Assembly: GCA_019916065.1 (NCBI GenBank)
Contig: CM034234.1
Coordinates: forward strand, 18,181,520 to 18,245,519
Reading direction: 5' to 3'
DNA: 64,000 nucleotides
From: Vitellaria paradoxa
Taxonomy: Eukaryota; Streptophyta; Magnoliopsida; Ericales; Sapotaceae
Each line of letters opens with the position of its first letter. The first letter of the stretch is position 1. Below are positions 11,567-22,916 of the stretch, piece by piece. The notes under the pieces were generated by a model that saw only the letters and a program-made list of their open reading frames with translations, did not search any database and had not been told where the DNA came from. The position numbers and the translations under genes are program-made.

Positions 11567-11939
11567 CTGTGCGACTAATCCCTTTCCCCCTCATTTCTCT
11601 TTTTTTTTTCCCCCTTTTATAGAATAAGAATAAGAGAGGAAAGAGAAAGAATAAAAGTGGATTCGACATTTTCAAAATTCAAGTTCAAATTTGAATGAAA
11701 TTTAAATTAATAATAGAGGAATAAAGATAGAACGTAAAATAATGGCTGAGATTCAACTTTATGAACCTAAAGTTGAAAAGGTAACTCCCGGCTCCCAAAT
11801 AGATTCCAGCTACAATAGATTTTTCATTACAGGAAAGTGGAGAAATCAAAAACTGTGATTTCATCAACCTTTAATAAATGCTAACTTAACAAATGAACTA
11901 ATAAATGCTGGTACAATCATAGCATTTGTTTTCTTCACT
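11567..11939. other. Possible further organelle-derived sequence
   Basis: The style of 11620-11880 (GA-rich leader, then a short minus-strand frame MMKSQFLISPLSCNEKSIVAGIYLG) resembles organelle DNA, but I cannot assign a gene. It may extend the plastid insert. Confidence 0.3.
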
Positions 11940-12293
11940 AAAGCCCCTATTGTAAAAAATCCACTGTAGCTTCCTACAACCCCTCCCAAAAAGGGTTTCA
12001 AGAGGTTATAGTGAAAAAATCCACTACAGGAGTTACAGTGAAAAATGAATGGTTGAGATTTGTTTATATTTAATCTAATGTTTATAATTTAATTTATTAA
12101 AATTATTTTCAAAATAAAAATAAAAAATTTTAAAAAACTTATTGAAGCACAATCAATGCAAAATATCAAACGTCACATGTCAATAAAGTGCAAATAAATC
12201 TCAATTCTTTATTTTTCCACTGCAATCCTATGATAAATTTTTTCACTGCACCCCTCAAGAAACCTCCCAAAAAATCTAATAACAAGGCCCTTA
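11940..12293. mobile_element. Probable Tourist-like MITE
   Basis: The ends are imperfect inverted repeats: left AAAGCCCCTATTGTAA, right (minus strand) AAGGGCCTTGTTATTAG. Subterminal segments also mirror each other, with GTGAAAAAAT following GGTTTC-GAGG on both sides. Flanking TAA and TAG are close to a 3-bp duplication. The ends are degenerate, so the limits are approximate. Confidence 0.45.
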
Positions 12294-12727
12294 GATGAAA
12301 GGGGTGTAATAGAGGGTAATAGAAATCTTTCTAAGCCATGGAGCACTAAATGGAAAATTAAATGACTTCTAGCCAACTGCGAACAGCCATATTGCAAGGT
12401 ATATAAATAAAGTATATTAAAAAAATTATTAGAATGACTTATTTGCATTTCACAAATATATTCTTATATTCTATTTTATTTTTTTATTAAATAAAATCAC
12501 ACGGTTACCCTTATTATTATAAAAGAATATTTACGTAATTAAAATTATATAACATATCTTAATACAACATATCTTATTAGAAGAATAAAGATAATTGTAT
12601 AATTTTATTTAATGGGAAAATAAAATAAAATGTAAGAATCTATTTGTGAGTTGAGAATACATCCACAAAAAATATTCTCAACCACCCAAAATATTATAAA
12701 TTGATATGTCCATTTCGCAGTAATAGC
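12294..12727. other. AT-rich intergenic DNA
   Basis: No gene recognised. Confidence 0.4.
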
Positions 12728-12744
12728 AAGAACCAAATATCTTG

Positions 12745-13008
12745 GCCCCAAAAGGGGTAGTCGGGTTGGTCAAGGGTCGGGGCCGTAGGGCTCGAGCCAC
12801 GTGAGGTCTCGAGTTTAACTCCTTTGGGGGGCGGTGTTTTCTCTTAATGTGGAGACAATCTTCAACGGTCTTCCCGGTTGAACCGGTCAGTTAGGGCTTA
12901 CTTATGCTAGTTTACCTCCTCGTGGTTCTTTACCGACTAGGCTCACGGGACGAGCTTCACCCAGTGCACACCCATGGGTAGCGGCTGCGGATTTCTCCCC
13001 GACCCCAG
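12745..13008 (+). mobile_element. tRNA-type SINE with 17-bp target duplications
   Basis: The 264-bp insert is flanked by perfect 17-bp direct repeats, aagaaccaaatatcttg, at 12728-12744 and 13009-13025. It is GC-rich in AT-rich DNA. Near its 5' end is a box-A-like TAGTCGGGTTGG (12758-12769). About 50 bp later is a box-B-like AGTTTAACTCC (12813-12823), in the spacing of an internal RNA polymerase III promoter. The rest (CTCACGGGACGAGCTTCACCC, GTAGCGGCTGCGG) is the unrelated SINE body. The insert ends in GACCCCAG with no A or T tail, which is unusual for a retroposon. Confidence 0.8.
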
Positions 13009-13025
13009 AAGAACCAAATATCTTG

Positions 13026-13472
13026 AATTTCCATAACTTTCTTTCTGGAAGTCTGAAAGAAAGGTTGCCAAAAATGTGAATAATGAAAACATGCATTGAC
13101 TAAACAATAGGCCAGGTACCCAGTCAAACCCTTCGATTCACAAAACTTTTCCAACTTTGACTTCCTTGTAAAGCAATAAAAAAATTAAAAGTACCATTAA
13201 TTGAATTAATGTAATGTTACGATGTTATATATATATATATATATGTTAGTTTTGAATTTTACTGAAAAATATCAAAAATCTTTTAAAAATTATTTATTTC
13301 TTATCTGTACGAATTACAAATCTACAAATTTTATCTAATTTTATGAACTTTTTGCATTCTAATGCACCGATAACATTAAAAGCAACTATTTCACATTTAT
13401 AAGATGCTGATATAATATCTATATATTTTAATTATACTCTCCTAAAGACTTCTTCTTAACAATAAAATTTTA
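13026..13472. other. AT-rich intergenic DNA
   Basis: An (AT) run lies at about 13228-13246. No gene is seen. Confidence 0.4.
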
Positions 13473-14159
13473 GGGCCCGATTAGATAATGCTAAAATTTT
13501 AGATGATAAGTTTTAAAGATATTATAAAATAAGAGGGGATATTATTTTTAGAGGATTGACCCACATTGATGTGATGTTTATGAAGGGGGATAACTTTTGA
13601 CTTGATTTGGATGTTTTATAAATAAGATGGGGTGAATGATGAAAAAACAGTCAAATGACTCTTTTGTTCTTGTGATGTCCCAAACTTGATTACTCATTAA
13701 ATTAAATATTAAATTGCAAAACCCACTCCATTTAATTATTTTTGAACAATTTGAAGTTATATTATTTATTTCATTGAAAATTTAATTTTTTATAAATTTA
13801 TTTAAATAATTTATTTTTAAAATATGTATTTTTGAATGGTTGGTTATTATCTAATTTTATTTTTAATTATGTTTATTTTGACTTGTTGGCTTATCTATTA
13901 TTTTTTTACTAGCATTATATTTATTTTGATCAAATTAATGAAGGCTAAAAACGACAAAATAATAGTTATTCCCCCCGGATAAATTTTGGTTGGAGTTGAG
14001 GGCGCCCAAAATTTATCCGGAAGAGATCGCACGAGAGGAAAAAGTGAAGAACCGGGAGGGGGATAAGTGTGGCTGCCAAATCATGACAAAGAGTGGGATC
14101 CACCCGTATGGCCGGCCAAAATATTTGGAGGGAGACTTTTCCCGCATCCAAGCGGAGCC
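13473..14159. mobile_element. PIF/Harbinger-like non-autonomous element, copy 1
   Basis: It starts GGGCCCGATTAGATAATGC and ends so that the minus strand reads GGCTCCGCTTGGATGC. It is flanked by TTA on both sides (13470-13472, 14160-14162). The first 210 bp are alignable with the start of the element at 53436, including ACAGTCAAATGACTCTTTT and TGATGTCCCAAACTTGATT. The right half differs from that copy and contains a perfect 15-bp inverted repeat, CCGGATAAATTTTGG at 13975-13989 with its complement at 14006-14020. There is no transposase frame. Confidence 0.65.
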
Positions 14160-15036
14160 TTAAAGATGAATCCCCCTAAATTTTAGATAAAAAACAAATA
14201 GTATTAGAGTATACATCATGTTTTCTCAGTATCATGCCCACAATGTAATATAAATTTTACTAACTGAATGATATATATATATATATATATATATACTGGC
14301 ATCATTATGGAATGTTTGGTTTACTAACAAACATTAAAAAAAATTAATTTTTTTAATTAAATTTTTTCGCAAGTCACTTTTATACTTATTTTTTTATTTA
14401 TATTTTTTATTTTTTCCATTCAAACAATCTTTGACTGTTTTTTCCCATTGCGGAAGTTGGAAGATTCAAAGTCAATTTTACAAGTCGTATTGTGGAATAG
14501 CCAGGAGGCCTTTATTTCTACGAAAGAACCCCGCGTATTGATTATGTATTTCATAATATTACAATCTTTCCCATTAACCCCCTGAATTTATGAACTTTCA
14601 CAGCTCGCCCCATAGCTTGTAGAGAACTCTACTCAACGGGGCCTGCATTATAAATTAAGCTAGCAGCACCCCTACCGACTATTTGTAGCTCATGTAAGGA
14701 GGCGTCGTTGGAATAGGAATGGCCCCACGCCACATCATTCTACAAAATTCAAGCCTTGTCAAAATTAAAAATATTTTATTATTTTATTTATAAAAATAAT
14801 ACAAACACTAGTATATATGTACATTTATATTTCAACTTTTCAAAATAATAATAGTACTTTTTCAACTCTAGACCTAATCAGAGAAGGATATTATCAGGTT
14901 TCAATTTTTTTCTCCGCTCCTCTCTAATCCATCTCTCTCTCTCTTTCTCTCTCTCGTTTAGGTAAAATCAGATCAGCTTTGCTGCCTAATCCGTCATGCT
15001 GCCATCCATCCCTAATTAAAAAGGTAGTTAGTTGTG
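14160..15036. other. Intergenic DNA with simple repeats
   Basis: An (AT) run lies at about 14270-14294 and a CT-rich run at 14933-14957. The segment 14560-14750 is somewhat GC-richer but has no open frame worth calling. Confidence 0.4.
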
Positions 15037-15220
15037 AATTTTGGAAGGAAATAAATTTTTATGGTAAATTATTGCAAAAAAAGAAAAAATACAATGGTAT
15101 TTGCTTTTAAATTTTGGAAGGAAATATATTTTTATGGTAAATTATTGCAAAAAAGAAAAAGAAAAAAAGACAAATGTATTTACTTTTAAATTTTGGAAGG
15201 AAATAGATTTTTATGGTAAA
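15037..15220. repeat. Tandem repeat, 2.5 copies of a 72-80 bp unit
   Basis: The unit AATTTTGGAAGGAAATA-ATTTTTATGGTAAA is repeated with starts near 15037, 15109 and 15189, separated by A-rich spacers of different length. The last copy ends exactly at the CTAG of the Helitron terminus at 15221. Confidence 0.75.
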
Positions 15221-15466
15221 CTAGCCGTAATGTACGTGTGTTGCATGTGTGTGCTATTTTTTATATATTTAAATTAAAAAATAATAAAATTTTAAATTTT
15301 AAATTAATTTCAATAAATAAATATATATCAATATATGCTATTTCTTTTACACATTTAAATTAAAAAATAATAAAATTTAAAATAATTTTAAAAAATAAAG
15401 TTATGACAGTATCTCTGTATCCTTTTTACATTGAATTTCATTTACATCTCCAAACTATATTTAAAA
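15221..15466 (-). mobile_element. Helitron 3' end (partial, minus strand)
   Basis: On the minus strand the sequence runs GCAACACACGTACATTACGG then CTAG|T, with a small hairpin (CGTA...TACG) just before the CTAG. This is the typical Helitron 3' terminus next to a T. The element extends to higher coordinates, where a hAT-type MITE is inserted. I could not find its 5' TC end, so only the side next to the terminus is given. Confidence 0.5.
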
Positions 15467-15474
15467 GAGAATTT

Positions 15475-16100
15475 TAGGGATGTCAAATATACCCGTACCC
15501 AGTGGGTACCCGCTTCACCCGTCCCATTCAGAGAGGGTATGGAGATATTAATAGCGGGGACGGGGACGGGTATGGAGATTTAAAATGTTACCCGCACGGG
15601 TATGGGGACGGGGACGGGTACGATAGTCCTCACCCCACCCCGTACCCGTTTAAATATTTTTTTGTTAATTTTATTGGCGTGGTGACTCCTTTAGAAGTCC
15701 CACATCGGTTTCTCACAAAGAAGTGAAAGTCTTGTGAGGTTATAAATAAAGATCACTTCATCTTTGGTTAAGTGCATCAGTCAAAGTCAAATATTATATA
15801 TATATTTTTATTTTTTATTTAATATATATATGTAATATATTTTTTTATTTAATATATATAATATTTATAATAATTTTAAATATTTATTTTATACATATAA
15901 TATATAATTTGTAATAATTAATATACTTCGCTGGTAACAGGGATGGGAATGGGAAATTTATTATTTTGTGGGGACGGGTATGGGAAAAATTTTTTTCTCC
16001 GAAACGGGGATGGAGACGGGGACGGGTAAGGGTATTACTAAACGGGGACGGGGACGGGGAAAATCATACCCGTCCTATACCCGCCCCGTTGATATCTCTA
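15475..16100. mobile_element. hAT-type MITE with perfect 8-bp target duplications
   Basis: The 626-bp element has ends TAGGGATGTCAA and TTGATATCTCTA (imperfect inverted repeats) and identical 8-bp flanks, gagaattt at 15467-15474 and 16101-16108. An 8-bp duplication with TAGGG-type ends points to the hAT superfamily. Both subterminal regions are built of repeated GGGGACGGG words in opposite orientation. The middle holds AT-rich DNA and a promoter-like block. There is no transposase. Confidence 0.85.
15697..15750 (+). promoter_or_regulatory. snRNA-type USE plus TATA inside the hAT MITE
   Basis: GTCCCACATCG at 15697-15707 matches the plant upstream sequence element of U-snRNA genes (RTCCCACATCG). 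TATAAATAAA starts at 15741, about 33 bp after it, which is the spacing of RNA polymerase II type snRNA promoters. No snRNA sequence follows. It may be a captured or decayed promoter. The same words also occur by descent in other plant repeats, so activity is not implied. Confidence 0.45.
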
Positions 16101-16108
16101 GAGAATTT

Positions 16109-17718
16109 TAACTTGGAAGAGTGAACTCTTTGTTGATTAATTTAGTAAAAAAATCAAACCTGAAATGAAATTTTATGTAATATATGTCCATAATGTTTAC
16201 ATTATTTCATTTTATTGGCTGATTCACAAAATTAGAAAAATAATAATATATTTCTATTATATAGTACAAAATTAATTCACCACCATAATGATTTCTACCC
16301 ACTACAACTATGAAAGATTTTGTGAATAACAATTTTCATAATCTAATAACTGCTAGATTAGATTTTTCTTTAAACCCAATTCATTTTTGTAATATGAGCA
16401 AAACATACAACGATGTATTTGATTTGCTTTCAAAAAATATTGGTCCAAAATCCATTCAAAAACAGGAGTCATACCTCAAAGAAATAAAAGTTTTACATAT
16501 AATTTCAAATCTATTGCTTATTGATATCCAAAATGCATGTTTTTCAAGAATAACATGCAACGCAATCAACTAAATCCAGTATAATTTAGTCATAGACAAT
16601 TCGTTGACTCCATGCTAGATAAAACCAAACAACCTTATGCTAAAAAAAATACTTTATTGGGTTAATTATTTTTTAAAGTTGAGTTTGGTTTGAGGCAAAA
16701 ATAAAGGGAAAGAAATGTAGAAAAAGAATTTTCTTTCCCATTTTTCATTTTTGATCCAACTTTGGACGAAAAGAGGAGAGTGGGCAAGTTAAAAAGTGGA
16801 TCCTACTAATTTTTTAATATTTTTATACAAAAATTAAATTATATTTATTATTTTTATTAGTTTTTAGTTGGGACATAGGTATTGTTAGATAGCTAGAAAT
16901 TTTGTTGTGAGGCTAATCAAACCTGCAACATAAGTTTGGTTTAGATAAAAAAAATAATTTTTTTTAAATAATTGTTAGGTATATTATTTGTGTTCATTAA
17001 AAAATTATAGAAAAATAAAAAAATAGTATAAGTCACTATAAGTAAAAATTAGAAGTTAAAAAAGGTTATTCAACAAATTATTAACAACAAAACACACATC
17101 ATCACATATAGTTTTTTTTCAAAACAATCAACCAAAATTTGGGTCTTTGGGGACAACGCAAAAAATTAGAATATTCAATAGAATAAAAATTGAGGGTGAC
17201 AAATAGTCATTTTATCTTGACTAGTCTGTCTTCTACTTTCCAATCACTCCACTTTTTGTGGTTTATCTTCTACTCTTTAGTTACTCCATTTCTAGCGAAA
17301 GTTTTGCCATAAATTAAAATGAGATGAAAGTTTAGATAAAAAGAAAAAAACAAATCTTATATATTTTAATGAACCTATTAAAAAATAAATCAAAAATAAA
17401 TATATAAGAAAAGTAAATATATAAATAAATAACAATTTCAATATAAAATAATATCGTCTAATAAAAATAAATATAAGAAAATCATCATCATTCATAATGA
17501 TCCAATAGTAACTAACAAATAATCATTTCCAACCATGCTAATTATAAGTAAAAACTATCATAATAAAATTCTAATAAGTTTTTCTGAATATAAATACTAT
17601 TTTATACCTTTTTTAATTTACTATTTGTAATAGAATTTTATGTGAATTTGTATTTTATTTCAGATAATAATATATTACATAATCCAATAAACATCAAATT
17701 ACCTAATCTAATAAATAT
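16109..17718. other. AT-rich intergenic DNA with one unexplained open frame
   Basis: No gene recognised. An 87-codon frame at 16310-16573 (plus; MKDFVNNNFHNLITARLDF...) has a plausible residue mix but no family I know and no splice context. I do not call it a gene. Confidence 0.35.
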
Positions 17719-17914
17719 TGTTAAAATTTCAGTAAAAGAATTGAGGAGTATATTTCTCCCCTCTCCAAGCATTCTTATTTATAATTAAGTGTTACAATCT
17801 TAGAAGGAAATAAATTAAAAGGAAAAGGAAATACAACCAATTACGGCTGTCAATACAAAAAAGGAAAACTCAATATTCTCCTAATAATACTAATAATACG
17901 AATATCTTCTAATA
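17719..17914 (-). repeat. 3' LTR of the copia element
   Basis: 196 bp, from TGTTAAAATTTCAG to CTTCTAATA on the plus strand. It is almost identical to 22917-23112, with substitutions in the GTAAAAGAATTG, ATTAAAAGGAAA and GTCAATACAAAA words. It carries the termination and polyadenylation region in element orientation. Confidence 0.95.
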
Positions 17915-17926
17915 CGCCCCCTCAAG
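17915..17926 (-). promoter_or_regulatory. Polypurine tract of the copia element
   Basis: CTTGAGGGGGCG on the minus strand directly precedes the 3' LTR and would prime plus-strand DNA synthesis. It overlaps the pol stop codon (TGA at 17922-17924). Confidence 0.85.
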
Positions 17927-20179
17927 CTGGAGCATACATGTCAAAAATGCCCAGCTTGGAAGATAGAGAGTGAAAGGCAGGACGAGGAAGCGGCTTAGTG
18001 AGAAGATCAGCCAGTTGTGACGACGATCGAACAAAAGGAGTACTCAGTTGACGACACAATAATAAGTCACGAATGAAGTGACAATCAACTTCGATATGCT
18101 TAGTGCGTTCATGAAACACGGGATTGTTGGCAATGAAGATGGCAGTCTGATTATCACAATGCATAGGCATAGGCAAAGGAACATCAATCCCAAAGTCGCA
18201 TAGAAGAGAGCGGACCCAAAGCATTTCAGAAGCAGTATGGGCCATAGCACGATATTCAGCTTCGGCACTTGAACGAGCAACAACATGCTGTTTCTTACTG
18301 CGCCAAGTAACTAAATTGTCCCCAACAAAGGTGCAACAGCCAGATGTCGAACGACGATCAGTACGACTCCCAGCCCAATCAGCATCACTATAACCAGTGA
18401 CAGTGAGTGAGGAAGATGGGCGATAAAGAAGGCCACGACCAGGGGATTGTTTTAGGTAGCGTAAGATGCGACAAACAGCTTCAAAGTGAGGAGTACGAGG
18501 AGCATGCATAAAGTGGCTGACAATCCCCACAGCATAAGTGATATCAGGACGAGTGACTGTAAGATAAATAAGCTTACCCACCAAACGACGATAACGACTG
18601 ACGTCAAAGAAAGATTCACCAGAAGTAGTATCCAATTTAGTAGAAGAATCCATAGGGGTGTCTGCAGGACGAGCACCCAATAAACCAGTCTCAGAGAGTA
18701 AGTCGAGGACATACTTGCGTTGACAAATAGAAATCCCCTGAGCAGAACGAGAAATTTCCAGACCCAAAAAATATCGAAGTCCTCCAAGATCCTTTGTATG
18801 AAACTGAGTAGCGAGATGTTGTTTTAAAGCCACAATTCTAGATGCATCATCACCAGAGAGAATAATATCATCAACATATACAATCACAATGATAGTGCCA
18901 GAAGAAGTATGACGAGTAAAGACAGAATGATCAGCAGAAGAACGGGAGAAGCCAACTTCAATAAGAGCAGAGCTAAAACGATCAAACCATGCTCTAGGAG
19001 ATTGTTTCAACCCATAAAGAGCACGTCGCAAGCGACAAACCAAATGCTCATTACCTGGAGTGGAATAACCAGGGGGTTGATCCATATAGACCTCTTCCTG
19101 AAGCTGACCATGAAGAAATGCATTTTTAATGTCAAGCTGATGCAACGGCCAACGACGACTAACTGCGACTGCAAGGAGGATGCGAACAGAGTTCAGGCGA
19201 GCCACAGGAGAAAATGTCTCAGTATAGTCCACACCATAAGTTTGAGTGTACCCTTTGGCTACCAATCGAGCCTTAAGGCGTTCAACAGAGCCATCGGGAA
19301 GATACTTAACCGTGTAAACCCAACGACAGCCGACAGTCTTCTTACTAGGAGGCAGAGAAGTGAGTTCCCACGTCTGGTTCAAATGAAGAGCATTCATCTC
19401 GTCATCCATAGCATGTTTCCACCCCGGAATGGATAAGGCCTGCATATAGGATGAAGGAACAGACACAGACGACAAGGCACAAACAAACGAGAAAAGAGAT
19501 GGTGAAATACGATGATATGACACATGATTAGCAAGAGGATGGCGAGTGCAAGTGCGTGTACCTTTCCGTAATGCAATGGGCAGATCAGACGGGGAAGCAG
19601 GATCCTCAGACGAAGAAGCAGACTCAGCCGGAGATGGAAAGATCACCCTCCTATCACAATCGCGCTGATACACCTGTGGGAAAGGAGAAATAGAGGGAAT
19701 AATAGGAGCCACAGGAGAGGTCTCCGGGGAATTGGGGGTGAGGGTAGGGGTGGGCTCAAGGGATGATGGTGGAGGCAAAGGGACATATATGGAAGAGATA
19801 GGAGTAGGAAGAGTAGGAGATGACGCCCCCTCACGAGAAATAAAGTCAGAGGACAAGGTATCACCATTAGAAGAGAAGAAAGCTATGGATTCAAAGAATG
19901 TGACATCAGCACTGACAAAAGAACGGCGAGAATCAGGATGATAGCAGCGATAGCCTTTTTGTGTGCGAGAGTACCCCAAAAAAATACACTTACGAGAACG
20001 AGGGGATAGTTTATCAAGTCCAGGATCAAGGATATGGACAAAGGCAGTACAACCAAAAACACGAGGGGGAAGCGAAAAGGGAGACTTATTGGGATAGAGA
20101 ACTGAAAAAGGAGATTGGTTAGACAGGACAGGGGTAGGTACTCTGTTAATAAGGTAACATGCGGTAAGAACAGCGTCGG
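17922..20179 (-). pseudogene. Copia pol, reverse transcriptase and RNase H part
   Basis: This open frame runs from the frameshift near 20180 to the stop at 17922, with the first in-frame ATG at 19979. After the integrase tail and a Pro/Ser-rich linker comes the reverse transcriptase. It has TETFSPVARLNSVRILL, LDIKNAFLHGQLQEEVYM, the active-site YVDDIILSG and KDLGGLRYFLGLEI. RNase H follows with GYSDADWAG, RRSTSGCCTFVG, SSAEAEYRAMA and ADLLTKPLPRPAFHSLSSKL at the end. All catalytic acidic residues are in place, so this part was under selection until recently. It lacks its own start because the upstream frame is broken. It acts with gag in virus-like particles of the element. Confidence 0.9.
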
Positions 20180-22192
20180 CCTAAAAATTTTAGGGACATT
20201 CATCTGAAACATTAAGGTGCGAGCAACATCTAACACATGACGGTGTTTATGCTCAGCAACACCGTTTTGTTGAGAGGTGTGAGGACATGTTGTTTGATGA
20301 ATAATTCTTTTTTCAAAACAGAATTGATTGATGACAGATTGAACATATTCCAAGGCATTATCAGATCTAAAGATTTTGATTTTCTTATCAAATTGAGTGA
20401 AAATTTCATTATAGAAACGAGAAATAATAGAAGGTAAATCAGTTCTTTGTTTCATTAAAAAAAACCAAGTCATACGAGAAAAATCATCAATAAAAAGAAT
20501 GAAATAAAAGAATCCATTAATACTTTTAACTCGGGAAGGTCCCCAAACATCAGTATGAATGACAGCAAATGACTCAGACTCACGATTATTACTACGACTA
20601 GAAAAGGTACTGCGGTGATGTTTGCCAAATTGACAAGCCTCACAGTTTAAAACAGACACATGACTCAAATTTGGCACAATGAGTTTTAATCGTGCCAAAG
20701 ATGGATGACCTAGACGACGATGCCACTGAAGGGGAGAGACAGAAGTGCGGAGAGCAATAAAAGGTGAATGTGCTGGAGAGGAATCACGATCAAGATAGTA
20801 AAGTCCATCCTTCTCATGCCCCGAACCAATCGTCTTCTTCGTTTTGAGATCCTGAAAGACACAAGAATTTGAAAAAAATGTTATTGAACAATTTAATAGT
20901 TTAGTCAATTGACTTACAGAAAGTAAATTAAAAGGAAATTGAGGAACATAAAGGCTAGACTCTAAATTAAGTGATGAAGAGGGACGGAGAGTCCCTCGGC
21001 CAGACACAGGACGAGATGATCCATCGGCTAACACTATATTATGATTAAGAGGACGAAGATCAGAGAATAAAGAAGAATTACCAGACATATGTGAACTGGC
21101 TCCTGAATCAATAATCCAGGGGGAAGAGGTAGAGGCCACAAGAGCAGGGTTACCTGAGTTTGCCAAAATAGCAGTGGAGGTAGAGGGAGTAGAAACACGT
21201 AATGACTGGATGAGCTCTTGGAGCTGAGAGGAACTCAGAGTATATGTCTCCTGAGAATCAGACGTGGGAATACTTGTTGGAGGTACTGAAGGCTGTGTAG
21301 AACCATGATCATTGACGTGATGTGCCTGCTCTGGTTTACCATACTTCTTCCAACAATAGGGTTCTGTATGGTTTGTTCCACCACAAAAAGTACACTTGCG
21401 TTCACCCTTATTTCCAGAAGATCGTCCTCCACCTCTAGACCCACCACGATTGTTCCGTCCACCACGGGAGCCACGAGAAGACCCCCCACGACTGTACTGG
21501 CTAACTAAAGCAGAAGAATCGGCAGGTAAAGTTGTATTCTCAGGATTGGTGGAACGATTTCCCAATGAGGATCGCTGGATACGGGAGTAAGCACTAGCTG
21601 CAGTGGGCAATGTCTCACTAGCTAAAATCTGATCCTTGAATCCTCGGAGGTCAGGATTGAGGCCAGATAAAAAGTTAGCTATCATAAACTCCTCCCAATA
21701 TTTCTTCTGCTGCAGTAAGTCTGTACTGAAGGGACGATATTGCAACAATTGTTCCCATAAACTTTTTAAATGACTATAATATTCAGATAGAGATCTGTCA
21801 CCTTGTTTAGCGGAAAACATCTGCTCGTATAACTCATAAACCCGAGAAACATTGCTCTTTTGAGAGTAGGATTCAGCAAGGCATTCCCATATTCGTTTAG
21901 AGGAATCACAAAATTCAACCGTGGTGGCAACAGAGTCTTCTAAACTATGCCATAGGAGTCCCATTACGATTGCATCTTCACTCATCCAAATATTATATGT
22001 AGGATCAGTCGAGGGAGGTGCGTCATCAGTAAGATATTTCAGTTTATTCTTACCCCGGAGAAAGCTTTTAACTGCATGTGACCAACCCAAATAATTGTCC
22101 CCATTTAATTTCTTGGGTGTAATAGAGCGAGGAACATCATCGGCTTTGAGAAAAACAGTTTGATTGAAGATTTGATCTTCTGATTTTGCCAT
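20180..22192 (-). pseudogene. Copia gag, protease and integrase part, ends in a frameshift
   Basis: The start is taken as MAKSEDQIF (22192). An earlier in-frame ATG exists at 22204. The N-terminal half is a gag of the UBN2 type (LNGDNYLGWSHAVKSFLRG). A Gly/Arg/Ser-rich stretch follows, then a CCHC zinc knuckle (CTFCGGTNHTEPYCWKKYG). Protease has WIIDSGASSHM. Integrase has the HHCC finger (HRRLGHPSLARL, CEACQFGKH) and the three acidic residues in HTDVWGP, FRSDNALEY and QQNGVAEHKHRH. The motif after NGVAE is altered (EHKHRH where ERKNRH is usual). Near 20180 one base appears missing in a run TTTTTAGG, which throws the rest of pol out of frame and gives an unrelated tail to 19883. Confidence 0.9.
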
Positions 22193-22204
22193 AACACCCA
22201 CCAA

Positions 22205-22904
22205 TTAATGAGAACTAGCAAAGACACGCAGCTAAAAAAAAAAAAAAAAGAATCCACCTTCGCGAAATTAAAGGAAACCAACCAGGGCAGCAAATCAACA
22301 ATAAAATCGGCAATCCATCAACCAGCAAAGAAACCAGAAATCATCTACCATTCAGGAATCAACCTTCGTGAAATTAAAGGAAACCAACTAGGGCAACAAA
22401 TCAACAGTAAAATTGGGCAGCAAATCAATAGTAAAATCGACAATCCATCAACCAGCAAAGAAACCAGAAACCAGGAACCATAACCAGTCAGCAAGAAGAA
22501 CAGCAGGCGAAGGACGAGCAGCGGGCGAAGACCAGTCTTCGGACGAAACAAGCAAGGCCATCAGGTGAGGATATTACCAAGCAATCAAACTACCATCACA
22601 TCCGCGGAAGCCGGGCGACCACCGTCGAAGAAGCCGGAAGTCAACCGGTGGGACACGCGCCTACACGCGCCGGCGCGTGAGGGCGGACGCAGAAGCTCCG
22701 GCGGCGCGTGAGGCCAACCGCGGCGTCGTCAGGCGACCGGCCTTCTAGGGTTTTGGTCGCCGGCCATTGGCGAGCTCGAAGGTATGGTCGGCCGGTGACG
22801 TCGGTCGTCGGAAAGTGGCCGGCAGCAGACAACAGTGCTTTTCTCTCTCTCTCTTCTTTTTCTGTAACTCTCTCTCTCTCTTTTTTTTTTTTTATTTTAA
22901 CATA
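22205..22904 (-). other. 5' leader of the copia element, with internal tandem repeat
   Basis: The region between primer-binding site and gag ATG is non-coding and ends in T- and CT-rich tracts near 22840-22893. A GC-rich part lies at 22600-22820. A 106-bp unit is tandemly repeated, with starts at GAAATTAAAGGAAACCAAC (22264) and again at 22370. The second copy holds an extra internal duplication of about 24 bp (GGGCAACAAATCAACAG/GGGCAGCAAATCAATAG). Confidence 0.8.
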
Positions 22905-22916
22905 GCTCTGATACCA
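22905..22916 (-). promoter_or_regulatory. Primer-binding site (initiator Met tRNA)
   Basis: TGGTATCAGAGC on the minus strand starts right after the 5' LTR and is complementary to the 3' end of initiator methionine tRNA, the usual primer of plant copia elements. Confidence 0.95.

Noticed and set aside
12745..12840. Functional tRNA gene
   Set aside because: Box A and box B are present but no cloverleaf can be drawn, and the unit is longer with target duplications, so it is a SINE.
15771..15850. Possible snRNA gene after the USE/TATA block
   Set aside because: The sequence after the TATA does not resemble any U-snRNA and is soon pure AT.
16310..16573. 87-codon frame MKDFVNNNFHNLITARLDF...
   Set aside because: No family recognised, AT-rich surroundings, no splice or promoter context. 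Chance is the simplest explanation.
18909..19436. 175-codon plus-strand frame
   Set aside because: Shadow of the copia reverse transcriptase on the other strand.
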